This document shows positions 32,885-41,102 of a stretch of DNA of 50,376 bases, one piece after another. The DNA is from Casp-actino8 sp001510335 (GTDB lineage: Bacteria; Actinomycetota; Acidimicrobiia; Acidimicrobiales; Ilumatobacteraceae). The stretch is taken from positions 1 through 50,376 of the forward strand of contig JAQCEM010000016.1 of NCBI GenBank assembly GCA_027729635.1, given 5' to 3'. Positions within the stretch are counted from its first letter, which is position 1, and the number at the start of each line of letters is the position of its first letter. Both the position numbers and the translations under genes were made by a program. Under the pieces are notes generated by a model, which saw only the letters and a list, made by a program, of their open reading frames with translations, did no database searches and was not told where the DNA came from.

Positions 32885-34444
32885 CTAGTTGACCTGTCGC
32901 GTGTGATTGACCCAATAGGGCTCACGCAATTTGAACTTTTGTAATTTGCCAGTCGCGGTGCGGGCGAGTTCGTTTCTGAACTCGATGCGCTTTGGACATT
33001 TGTAGCCAGCGAGTTTCGTTTTGACGTACGTAATCAGTTCGTCTTCGGTGAGGGTCGAAGTTGGATTCTTCACAACCAGAGCCATCACTAACTCGCCCCA
33101 CTTTTCGTCGGGAACACCAATGACTGCAACCTCATTGACATCGGGGTGACCAAAAACGGCATCTTCAACTTCAATGGATGAAACGTTTTCGCCACCAGAA
33201 ATGATCACGTCTTTCTTGCGATCGCTAATGGCTAAGTAATGATCGGCATCAATGTCACCGCCATCGCCAGTGTGGAACCATTCGACTCCGCCGGTGTCAT
33301 CGCTTGCAGCATGAATCGCATCAGCGGTGGCTTCAGGTTGATCCCAGTAACCCTGCATGACGACGTTGCCGCGGGCAAGTACTTCGCCTTGATCAGAAAT
33401 ACGTAACTCAACACCAAGCGCTGGTGAACCAGCACGAGAAAGTTTTTGTGCCCGTTCGGCCGAAGTGAGTGCATCAAATTCTTCACGAGTGCGATTCATC
33501 GTGAGGAAAGGTGACGTTTCGGTGAGGCCGTACAGCTGAATGAATTCCCAACCGAGTTCGGTTTCCATACGCTCAATAGTTTTTGTTGGTGGCGGTGCAC
33601 CAGCAACCACCATGCGGACACGGTTGCGACCAGGAATTGGTCCGTCCCAATTGGCGGCCGCATCAAGAACCATGTTCACGACTGCGGGGGCGCCGCACAA
33701 CATCGTGACACCATGCTCTTCGATGCGGCGAAGAATTTCGGCTCCATCAACTTTGCGCAAGATGATGTGGCGACCACCCATACCCGTGACGCCATAGACC
33801 ATGCCCCAACCGTTGCAATGGAACTGCGGAAGCGTATGTAGGTAAACATCGCGATCGTTGACACCCATCTGCCAACCGAATGTTGTCGAGTTCAACCATA
33901 AGTTGCGATGTGTGAGTTGCACGCCTTTGGGACGTGCGGTTGTGCCACTCGTGTAGTTGATGGTCGCGGTCGCATCTTCATCTGGAGTCCAGGGTTTAGG
34001 TTCAACACCAAAGCGCATCAAAATCTGGTCGGACTCGGAACCGATGATGAATTTGTGTTCGCACTCAACTGACGCCATTGCTTCTTCAAGTTCGGGGTCG
34101 ATCAACAACACTCGAGCACCAGAGTGCTTCACGATGTACTTCACTTCTTCGGCAACAAGTCTGAAGTTGACTGGTACCAAAATTCGACCCGACCCCGAGA
34201 CACCAAAGAATGCGGTCAAGAGTCGCGCTGAGTTGTGTGACACCATTGCCACTCGCTCGCCCACACCAATTCCGAGAGCATCAAGACCCGCAGCCATGGC
34301 TCGAGCGCGCTCAGCGACTTGGCGATAGGTGAGTGATCCCCACGACTGCGCGGGCTGATCGGGCTCATCGACGACCGCAATGCGATCTGCATAGAGAAGT
34401 TCGGCCCGACGGATGTGATCAATGATGGTCAAAGGAACACGCAT
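32885..34444 (-). CDS. acyl-CoA synthetase (AMP-forming)
   Basis: 519 residues of the ANL superfamily. AMP-binding motif Y-T-S-G-T-T-A-R-P-K-G, then Y-G-L-T-E-T-S, H-T-G-D, S-D-R-K-K-D-V-I-I-S-G-G-E-N hinge and the C-terminal catalytic Lys in G-K-L-Q-K-F. Activates a fatty or other carboxylic acid to its CoA ester; the resemblance is to medium/long-chain FadD-like and DmdB-like enzymes. TACTGT lies 6 bases before the ATG on the minus strand. Only 3 bases separate its end from fcl. Substrate unknown. Confidence 0.9.
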   Translation of the reverse strand: MRVPLTIIDHIRRAELLYADRIAVVDEPDQPAQSWGSLTYRQVAERARAMAAGLDALGIGVGERVAMVSHNSARLLTAFFGVSGSGRILVPVNFRLVAEEVKYIVKHSGARVLLIDPELEEAMASVECEHKFIIGSESDQILMRFGVEPKPWTPDEDATATINYTSGTTARPKGVQLTHRNLWLNSTTFGWQMGVNDRDVYLHTLPQFHCNGWGMVYGVTGMGGRHIILRKVDGAEILRRIEEHGVTMLCGAPAVVNMVLDAAANWDGPIPGRNRVRMVVAGAPPPTKTIERMETELGWEFIQLYGLTETSPFLTMNRTREEFDALTSAERAQKLSRAGSPALGVELRISDQGEVLARGNVVMQGYWDQPEATADAIHAASDDTGGVEWFHTGDGGDIDADHYLAISDRKKDVIISGGENVSSIEVEDAVFGHPDVNEVAVIGVPDEKWGELVMALVVKNPTSTLTEDELITYVKTKLAGYKCPKRIEFRNELARTATGKLQKFKLREPYWVNHTRQVN

Positions 34445-34537
34445 GGTTCAACAGTAGGCATTTTGGTGTGTTGACGCCATAACGAATGCGTGCGATCGCC
34501 CCATATGGACATGATCGGGGATACCCTGCAATCCAAC

Positions 34538-35824
34538 ATGAGTAATTTCGCCCCCCGCAAGGGAGCGCCTCGGAGTCCGCGTCGTCCGCGTGACTCTGCC
34601 GGACAAGAAGAAGTTTCCGGCCCCGCGCAACCTTTAACCAGTATCAATGTCCTTCCGCCAGTCGAGACCCCTACGGGTTTCGCCAAGCTTGGAGTTCCTC
34701 CCGAAGTCGATGCAGGTCTTGCTGCTGCTGGCTTTGCCAATCCATTCGCCATTCAAATCGAAGCGATCCCGGTTGCGATGCAAGGTCACGATGTGTGTGG
34801 CCGCGCCAAGACCGGTTCGGGTAAGACCCTCGCCTTTGGTGTGCCGATGTTGTCGCGTATTTCGATGAAGGCCGAGCCGATGAAGCCTCTGGGCTTGGTG
34901 CTAGTACCGACACGTGAATTGGCTGTGCAAGTTGCCGAGGTTCTCGAACCGTTGGCCCGTCATTCGGGTCGACACGTGTTGGCGGTGTACGGCGGTGCAA
35001 GTCGTCACCAGCAAGTTGAACACATGGCTAAGGGCATCGAGATCGTCGTTGCCACACCGTTGCGCTTGATCGACTTGTTGAAGTCGGACGAAATTGATTT
35101 GTCTGCAGTTGAAGTTGTCGTACTCGACGAAGCCGACCGTATGGCTGACGACGGATTTACACCGCAAGTTGAATGGGTGTTGCGCCGTTGCACTGGCCGC
35201 AATCAGACAATGTTGTTCTCAGCAACTCTCGACGGTGATGTTGGCCACTTGATTCGCCAGTTCATGAAGAACCCAGTTGAAGTAGCCATTGACGAAGCAA
35301 CTGACACTGTTGGAACGATGCACCACTTGTGGCTGGCCGTTCATCACATGGATAAAGACAAAGTTGTTTCGGCAATTTCCCGTGGTGTGGGTAAGACAGT
35401 GGTGTTCTGTCAGACCAAGCGGGTGTGCGATCGTGTGACCGACAACTTGATTGCCCTCGGTATTAATGCTGCAGCAATTCATGGTGACTTGGCACAACCG
35501 GCGCGCGAAAAAGCAATGCGCCGTTTTGCTGAAGGTTCACTGAGTGTTTTGGTGGCAACCGATGTGGCTGCCCGTGGTATCGACATTGACGATATTGCAG
35601 CAGTGATTCATTACGAGCCGGCTAAAGACAACAAGGATTACTTGCACCGTTCAGGTCGTACCGCACGTGCCGGTCGCGATGGTTGGGCCGTGACGCTAGT
35701 TGAGTACAACCAGCACACTCAAGTGACGATCTTGCAGCGCACTATGCGTATGCCAATCACGAAGTCAATTGAGGTCTTCAGCAATAACCCCAAACTCTTC
35801 AACCTCGCCGAATTTCTCTCGTGA
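34538..35824 (+). CDS. DEAD-box RNA helicase
   Basis: 428 residues. A basic, Arg/Pro-rich N-terminal tail of about 40 residues, the Q motif (Q73), Walker A A-K-T-G-S-G-K-T ending at 97, D-E-A-D, S-A-T, and the C-terminal domain with H-R-S-G-R-T-A-R-A-G. Such enzymes remodel RNA in ribosome assembly or decay. Start uncertain between ATG 34505 and 34538; TACCCT at 34522-34527 favours the second. A very long perfect palindrome begins at the stop codon. Confidence 0.9.
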   Translation: MSNFAPRKGAPRSPRRPRDSAGQEEVSGPAQPLTSINVLPPVETPTGFAKLGVPPEVDAGLAAAGFANPFAIQIEAIPVAMQGHDVCGRAKTGSGKTLAFGVPMLSRISMKAEPMKPLGLVLVPTRELAVQVAEVLEPLARHSGRHVLAVYGGASRHQQVEHMAKGIEIVVATPLRLIDLLKSDEIDLSAVEVVVLDEADRMADDGFTPQVEWVLRRCTGRNQTMLFSATLDGDVGHLIRQFMKNPVEVAIDEATDTVGTMHHLWLAVHHMDKDKVVSAISRGVGKTVVFCQTKRVCDRVTDNLIALGINAAAIHGDLAQPAREKAMRRFAEGSLSVLVATDVAARGIDIDDIAAVIHYEPAKDNKDYLHRSGRTARAGRDGWAVTLVEYNQHTQVTILQRTMRMPITKSIEVFSNNPKLFNLAEFLS

Positions 35825-35879
35825 TTCTGGTGTCGTTTTCTTTGGTAATACCAAAGAAAACGACACCAGAAACACAAGG
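35818..35879. terminator. long palindrome between convergent helicase and leuD
   Basis: Bases 35825-35847 are perfectly complementary to 35849-35871, giving about 22 pairs with a minimal loop. The outer arms CTCGTGATTCTGGTG (35818-35832) and CACCAGAAACACAAGG extend the symmetry with two mismatches. It fills the gap between the two stops and overlaps the helicase TGA. The stem carries a TTTTC/GAAAA tract on each side, so it could terminate transcription from both directions. Confidence 0.7.
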
Positions 35880-36467
35880 TTATTTAGAGAGCCAGGTGGG
35901 GCGGGAAGATTCGAAGTTGGTGATTTGATCGGCGTGCGTGAGCGTGATGCCGATGTCATCAAGACCGTTTAAGAATCGATGCTGATTCTGCGGTTCCATC
36001 GGGAACGACTCAGTTAAACCAATGCTCGGAACTTCAACAATGAGTCGTTCCATGTCGACCACGATGTTGGTCTTGGGGTCGGCTTCAATCGCGGCCCAAA
36101 CCTTTTCGACGGCCTCAATGGGTAATGCAACCGGCGCCAAACCATTCTTGGTGCAGTTGTTGCGGAAGATGTCGCTGAAGCTTGGCGCGATCACTGCATC
36201 AAATCCGTATTGCTGAATTGCCCACACTGCGTGCTCACGTGATGAACCAACACCAAACGATGGACCAGCCACCAAGATTGATGCTCCGGCGTAACGCTCA
36301 TCGTTCAACACAAAACTGCGATCATCGCGCCAGGTTGAAAACAGACCAGCTTCAAAGCCAGTTCGTTCAACGCGCTTCAACCAATCGGCGGGGATGATCT
36401 GGTCGGTGTCAACGTCGCTACGACGCAAGGGGATTCCGTTACCGGTGAGAATTTGAACTCTCTTCAT
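35880..36467 (-). CDS. leuD: 3-isopropylmalate dehydratase small subunit
   Basis: 195 residues, the swivelling domain of isopropylmalate isomerase. D-V-D-T-D-Q-I-I-P near the start and G-S-S-R-E-H-A, the substrate-recognition loop, are both present. Its ATG shares one base with the leuC TAA (TAATG), so the subunits are translationally coupled. The heterodimer turns 2- into 3-isopropylmalate and, in cimA-bearing organisms, also citramalate into 3-methylmalate. Confidence 0.96.
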   Translation of the reverse strand: MKRVQILTGNGIPLRRSDVDTDQIIPADWLKRVERTGFEAGLFSTWRDDRSFVLNDERYAGASILVAGPSFGVGSSREHAVWAIQQYGFDAVIAPSFSDIFRNNCTKNGLAPVALPIEAVEKVWAAIEADPKTNIVVDMERLIVEVPSIGLTESFPMEPQNQHRFLNGLDDIGITLTHADQITNFESSRPTWLSK

Positions 36468-37897
36468 TACTTTTCCTTCACTTCAAATCGGCCTGAATCT
36501 AAATCTGACGGGGTGGCGAAGGTGCCGGCAACTGCAGTTGCTGCGGCGACTTCGGGGGACACTAAGTGAGTACGACCGCCACGGCCTTGACGACCTTCGA
36601 AGTTGCGGTTGCTTGTACTTGCTGAACGCTCACCTTGCGTGAGTTTGTCGGGGTTCATCGCGAGGCACATTGAACAACCGGGTTCGCGCCAATCGGCTCC
36701 AGCGGCACGGAAAATTTCGTGCAACCCTTCAGCTTCTGCTTGCGTCTTCACTGAGTGACTTCCGGGTACAACCATCACGCGCGGAACGGTGACAGTGCGA
36801 CCTTTCATTACTGAAGCAGCAGCGCGCAAGTCTTCAATACGACTATTGGTGCATGAACCAATGAACACGGTGTCGACTTTGACATCGCGCAACAAGGTTC
36901 CGGGTGTGAGGCCCATGTATTCAAGTGCACGAGTAACGGTCTCACGTGTTGTGGGATCGGAGAAATCATCAGGTGATGGAATAGGTGCATCGATGCTGGC
37001 GACTTGTGCGGGGTTGGTTCCCCAGGTCACTTGCGGCACCAAGGTGCTGGCGTCAATCACGACTTCTTTGTCGAACTTTGCGCCGGCATCGGTGCTCAAG
37101 GTCTTCCAATATGCAATTGCGTTATCCCACTCGGCACCCTTGGGTGCGTGAGCGCGACCCTTGAGGTATTCGAATGTGGTTTCGTCTGGGGCAATGAGTC
37201 CGGCCTTTGCGCCAGCTTCAATGGTCATGTTGCAGACGGTCATGCGACCTTCCATCGACAATGCCTGAATAGCGGAGCCACGGAACTCGATGACATAACC
37301 AATGCCACCACCGGTTCCGATGTTGCCGATGATTGCCAAGATGACGTCTTTAGCGGTGACACCTGCGGGCAATGTGCCATTGACTTCAACGCTCATCCAC
37401 TTGGGTCGGCTTTGGGGGAGAGTCTGAGTGGCGAGTACGTGCTCAACTTCGCTGGTTCCGATACCGAATGCCAATGAACCAAAGGCGCCGTGAGTTGCCG
37501 TGTGGCTGTCGCCGCACACGATGGTCATGCCGGGCAAGGTGCGACCTTGTTCGGGCCCGATCACGTGCACGATGCCTTGCAATGGATTGCCCATTGAGAA
37601 CAACTCAACACCGAACTCTTTGGCGTTGTTGCGCATGACTTCAACTTGACGAGCCGAGATTGGGTCGGCGATGGGCAAGTGAATGTCAGCTGTCGGCACG
37701 TTGTGGTCTTCGGTTGCAATCGTGAGTTCGGGGCGACGAATAGGGCGCTTGGTTAAACGCAGACCGTCAAAGGCTTGCGGGCTTGTCACTTCATGCACGA
37801 GGTGCAAGTCGATGTACAAAAGATCGGGTTCGTCAGCAGCCGAGTGCACGACGTGGCTGTCCCAAACTTTCTGGGCGAGGGTGGTGGGGTTGCTCAT
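36467..37897 (-). CDS. leuC: 3-isopropylmalate dehydratase large subunit
   Basis: 476 residues of the aconitase family. The 4Fe-4S ligands are visible as the Cys in I-G-S-C-T-N-S-R and the pair in C-S-M-C-L-A-M-N-P; C-G-D-S-H-T-A-T-H-G carries substrate-binding residues. The open frame reaches 38086, but ATG 37897 has GAGGA upstream and avoids running through the divergent regulator. Probably controlled by the IclR protein encoded back to back. Confidence 0.96.
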   Translation of the reverse strand: MSNPTTLAQKVWDSHVVHSAADEPDLLYIDLHLVHEVTSPQAFDGLRLTKRPIRRPELTIATEDHNVPTADIHLPIADPISARQVEVMRNNAKEFGVELFSMGNPLQGIVHVIGPEQGRTLPGMTIVCGDSHTATHGAFGSLAFGIGTSEVEHVLATQTLPQSRPKWMSVEVNGTLPAGVTAKDVILAIIGNIGTGGGIGYVIEFRGSAIQALSMEGRMTVCNMTIEAGAKAGLIAPDETTFEYLKGRAHAPKGAEWDNAIAYWKTLSTDAGAKFDKEVVIDASTLVPQVTWGTNPAQVASIDAPIPSPDDFSDPTTRETVTRALEYMGLTPGTLLRDVKVDTVFIGSCTNSRIEDLRAAASVMKGRTVTVPRVMVVPGSHSVKTQAEAEGLHEIFRAAGADWREPGCSMCLAMNPDKLTQGERSASTSNRNFEGRQGRGGRTHLVSPEVAAATAVAGTFATPSDLDSGRFEVKEK

Positions 37898-37957
37898 AAT
37901 TTCCTCAATGATCGCGAGTGCATTGTTTCTCAATATGTGGGATAGTATTCTTACTGT
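37898..37957. promoter_or_regulatory. overlapping divergent promoters of leuCD and the IclR gene
   Basis: Plus strand: TTGTTT (37923-37928), 17 bases, TATTCT (37946-37951), then 6 bases to the IclR ATG, so a leaderless transcript. Minus strand: TACTAT (37947-37942) is a -10 candidate for leuC, leaving a leader of about 35 bases with a Shine-Dalgarno. The -10 elements overlap, and AGTA-N4-TACT (37944-37955) is a small dyad over them, a possible operator. Confidence 0.45.
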
Positions 37958-38605
37958 ATGGACAGCATATCGGGAGTCGGAGTTGTTGACAAGGTCATTG
38001 CGGTCTTGCGCGCCCTTGAAACCAATGGTCCGTTGTCTCTGATCGATCTTCAAGACGCCACGGGTATGCCCAGGGCTACTGCCCATCGTTTGGCCTCAGC
38101 GTTAGAAGACCATGGCCTCGTGCAACGCGACAGCAATGGTCGGTTCGCATTGGGTTGGGGACTTGTTGGACTGGGCAAGGCAGCGGCTTCGGCGTTGCCA
38201 CTAGTTGAAATGGCCCGTCCAGTACTTGACACGTTGCGCACGACGACCGGCGAGTCGGTGCAGTTGTATGTGCGCGAAGGCGAAGGTCGTCGTTGCGTGG
38301 TTTCGCTGGAGTCTCCTCACGGATTGCGTTGGATCGTTCCGGAAGGTTCGTTGTTGCCACTCGGTGCAGGTTCGGCTGGTCACGTTTTAGAAGGTGAACG
38401 AGTTGATAAGCGGGGCTGGATTCAATCAATCGGCGAACGTGAAGCTGGCGTGGCATCGGTCAGTGCACCAGTGATGAATGCGCAGGGAACGATCGTCGCG
38501 GCGATCAGCGTGAGTGGTCCGATTGAACGCTTATCGCGCAAGCCTGGTGAGCGACACGGCGCAGCAGTTGTTGAAGCTGCCAAAGACTTAGCAAAACTTC
38601 TGTAA
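37958..38605 (+). CDS. IclR-family transcriptional regulator, probably of leuCD
   Basis: 215 residues. N-terminal winged helix-turn-helix (about 10-65, with L-I-D-L-Q-D-A-T-G-M-P-R-A-T-A-H-R-L) and a C-terminal ligand domain ending in V-S-G-P-I-E-R-L. An IclR regulator divergent from leuCD is known in Corynebacterium (LtbR) and Streptomyces (NdgR), where it controls leuCD and other amino-acid genes. The same position here supports orthology, but the effector is unknown. Confidence 0.88.
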   Translation: MDSISGVGVVDKVIAVLRALETNGPLSLIDLQDATGMPRATAHRLASALEDHGLVQRDSNGRFALGWGLVGLGKAAASALPLVEMARPVLDTLRTTTGESVQLYVREGEGRRCVVSLESPHGLRWIVPEGSLLPLGAGSAGHVLEGERVDKRGWIQSIGEREAGVASVSAPVMNAQGTIVAAISVSGPIERLSRKPGERHGAAVVEAAKDLAKLL

Positions 38606-38656
38606 TCACTGCTGAGTTCGTCACCGTTAATGCGGGTTCATTCCCACAGTACGGGC

Positions 38657-39136
38657 ATGACATCAACTCACGAAGAAAACCACGACAACATCCCCGAACC
38701 AGCGTTACTAGTTGCCCAATTCATTGACTCATTGGTGCACGCGGAATTAGAAGATCCATTTGAGATCGACTTTGCCCGTTTGTATGCGATGCCCGAAAAC
38801 GAAAACCACGACTGGCAAATTGCGCTTGAGTCCAATCCTTACGAATTAATGATGAACAATCCACGTCCGCCGGCCACCAAAGCGGGATGTTTAGTCGTCA
38901 CTGGTTGGGCGGCTCCGATGGAAAAAGAACCTAAAGAAGATGTCGAGCCCAGTGTGCGACCGAGCGAACATCCCAAGCGTCAACGAGTGCGCGTTTGTAT
39001 TGCGATATGTGATGGCAAGATTGCCACGGTGATGCGTTCAAGCGATGAACCCGACGACGTGAAGAACATGTCTGAGCGGGGAATGGGAGGCATTCCTGAT
39101 GTTCTTGAAGCCTGGTGGAAGGACGAACTTCAGTGA
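38657..39136 (+). CDS. conserved hypothetical soluble protein
   Basis: 159 residues from ATG 38657 (ATG 38630 is also possible). Acidic N-terminus, a mid-region with N-P-Y-E-L and P-P-A-T-K-A-G-C-L-V-V-T-G-W-A-A-P, then a basic stretch and R-V-R-V-C-I-A-I-C-D-G-K-I-A-T-V-M-R. No signal peptide, no TM, no motif I can name. It stands between the IclR gene and a lipoprotein gene on the same strand. Function unknown. Confidence 0.65.
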   Translation: MTSTHEENHDNIPEPALLVAQFIDSLVHAELEDPFEIDFARLYAMPENENHDWQIALESNPYELMMNNPRPPATKAGCLVVTGWAAPMEKEPKEDVEPSVRPSEHPKRQRVRVCIAICDGKIATVMRSSDEPDDVKNMSERGMGGIPDVLEAWWKDELQ

Positions 39137-39199
39137 CTGCCACCGAACTCTTACCAACAAAACAACGCCTACTCGGCGTGGTGTTGTCAGAATGTACGA

Positions 39200-40195
39200 A
39201 TGAAAATTTCTCGACACATTGCCTTGGCGGCCGTTGCGTTCACTCTGATGGCATGTAGTTCTTCATCAGATGCAGATAACTCCGTGGTTACGTCGCTGAC
39301 GGAATCTGGCGCAGAAACTACAACGACCGCAGAGATTGTGTCGACCGAGGCTCCCGCACCAGATGTTCCGGCAAATAGTGCGTTGCCTGTGCTCGGCGAA
39401 TGTCCGACCCCCGTCTTTCCAGATCTCACTGCAGTCACTGGTGCTGGCGAAGAATACGCAATGCCCGAAGTATTGGTTGAGTGCACCGACACCGAACTTG
39501 TGGTGACTTCAAACGGTATGCCGAGTTATGCGTATGAACCCTTGACGCCCAATGGACTGGAAGAACAAGCATGGGTGTGGCGTGTTCCGTTGAAGCCAAC
39601 TGTGGCAGCCACGACTACTTCCATAGCCGATGTTCTTGGAACCCTTGGTTTCACCACAACAGGTTTGCCAATATATGGCCCGACTGAAGGTCCAGTGCCG
39701 ACTGATCAAGCGTTTGGCGATCCCGTGTACAATGGGATTCTTGATACCTGTGGCGGACACACCGGATACAACGCCGACTATCACAATCACGCTTTGTACT
39801 CAGATGTGTATTGCAGTCTCACCAGTTCGTTCATTGTCGGCTACGCACTTGACGGATTCCCGATTTACAACTCGGTCGGATGTCTCAATGTTGATTGCAC
39901 CGACACTGCTCAGTTCATCTCGGGCTACGACATGACCGGTGATCCAACTTCGTATTCTTGGAATGCGTATACCTATAACTCAACAGGCAAGACGAATGTT
40001 CTCGATGAATGCAACGGACGTATTGGTCCTGATGGAACGTATCGCTATCACGCAACCGATGCGTTCCCGTACATCATCGGCTGTTTTGCTGGAACATCAA
40101 CAACGCAGACTGGAAATGCTGCGGCCGACATGCCACCCATGGGCGGTGGTGGTAACCCGCCGCCGAACGGAAATGGACCGCCGCCAAACGGCTGA
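39200..40195 (+). CDS. YHYH-domain lipoprotein
   Basis: 331 residues. Signal peptide with lipobox L-M-A-C19, a Ser/Thr-rich low-complexity linker, then a YHYH domain: D-Y-H-N-H-A-L-Y, Y-A-L-D-G-F-P-I-Y and G-T-Y-R-Y-H-A-T with many Cys (probably disulfides), and a Pro/Gly/Asn tail (N-P-P-P-N-G repeats). YHYH proteins are exported and of unknown biochemical role, often in marine and freshwater bacteria. CAGAAT at 39188-39193 lies 6 bases before the ATG. It is convergent with the FKBP gene, 3 bases apart. Confidence 0.85.
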   Translation: MKISRHIALAAVAFTLMACSSSSDADNSVVTSLTESGAETTTTAEIVSTEAPAPDVPANSALPVLGECPTPVFPDLTAVTGAGEEYAMPEVLVECTDTELVVTSNGMPSYAYEPLTPNGLEEQAWVWRVPLKPTVAATTTSIADVLGTLGFTTTGLPIYGPTEGPVPTDQAFGDPVYNGILDTCGGHTGYNADYHNHALYSDVYCSLTSSFIVGYALDGFPIYNSVGCLNVDCTDTAQFISGYDMTGDPTSYSWNAYTYNSTGKTNVLDECNGRIGPDGTYRYHATDAFPYIIGCFAGTSTTQTGNAAADMPPMGGGGNPPPNGNGPPPNG

Positions 40196-40198
40196 GTC

Positions 40199-41092
40199 TT
40201 AGAAAGTTGACAGCAGGTCAATAACGACAATGAGGTCGGTTGATTCTGGCAATTTCATGTCCGAGTTACCTTCGGTGCCAAACGCATCGGCAAACGGAAT
40301 GGTGAGTTGACGTCGCCCGCCCACTTTCATGCCGGGAATACCTTCAACGAGTCCAGGCAAAGATCCGCCCTCTTCAAGTAACAGACTCACTGGACTTGGA
40401 TCGCCCCAAGTGCTAACGAGTTCTTCTCCAGTATCGCCTCGATAAGCGATGATGTGCACGAGAACGTTCGAACCAGTTTTGGCTTCGTCACCTTTGCCGT
40501 CAACAAGATCTTCGCTGACTAACACTTCGACATTTTCTGCACCTTCAATAGTGATCTCGGGCGCATCAGCAGGATCAATCGGCGGAACAATGGCGACCAC
40601 ATCAACGACGAACGAAATTGCTGAATCGGGCGGGATGGCATCGCCCGAACCTGCTGACCCGTAGGCGAGTTCGGCAGGAATGTCTAACTGACGGCGCCCG
40701 CCGGCTTTGATGCCAATGAGACCCTGATCCCAGCCGTCGATAACCGCACCAAAGCCCAGGGTAACTGCGTATGGATCGCTACCAAAGTTGCCATCAAAAC
40801 GCTTTCCGTTTTCACTTAACACACCGACGTAATACACGTACACCGTTGAACCCTCAACTGCCGCTTCGCCTTCACCTTCGGTGATATCGGTGATCACTAA
40901 TTCGGTTGGAATTTCGGAAGGTAATGAAACTGTGGGTTCATCAATCAAATCAGCGGGATCACTTGTCGCTGAAGCTTCAGTTGACGAAGGTGCATCGGTC
41001 GTAGATGTCGAATCATCACCACCACATGCAGCAAAGAGAAGAGTGGACGAAAGTGTGAGTGCGGTTATGACGCGTGATGTGCGAGACGACAT
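40199..41092 (-). CDS. lipoprotein with two FKBP-type peptidyl-prolyl isomerase domains
   Basis: 297 residues from ATG 41092. Lipobox L-F-A-A-C23 after a basic and hydrophobic signal, an S/T/D-rich linker, then two tandem FKBP folds. The first keeps V-x-V-Y-Y-V-G, F-D, G-x-V-I-D-G-W-D-Q-G-L and A-Y-G, so it is probably active; the second is more diverged (V-H-I-I-A-Y, G-M-K-V-G-G-R-R). It likely folds exported proteins. TAGCGT lies 7 bases before the ATG on the minus strand (41100-41105), at the end of the ABC1 gene. Confidence 0.88.
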   Translation of the reverse strand: MSSRTSRVITALTLSSTLLFAACGGDDSTSTTDAPSSTEASATSDPADLIDEPTVSLPSEIPTELVITDITEGEGEAAVEGSTVYVYYVGVLSENGKRFDGNFGSDPYAVTLGFGAVIDGWDQGLIGIKAGGRRQLDIPAELAYGSAGSGDAIPPDSAISFVVDVVAIVPPIDPADAPEITIEGAENVEVLVSEDLVDGKGDEAKTGSNVLVHIIAYRGDTGEELVSTWGDPSPVSLLLEEGGSLPGLVEGIPGMKVGGRRQLTIPFADAFGTEGNSDMKLPESTDLIVVIDLLSTF

Positions 41093-41102
41093 CTGCCACA
41101 CG

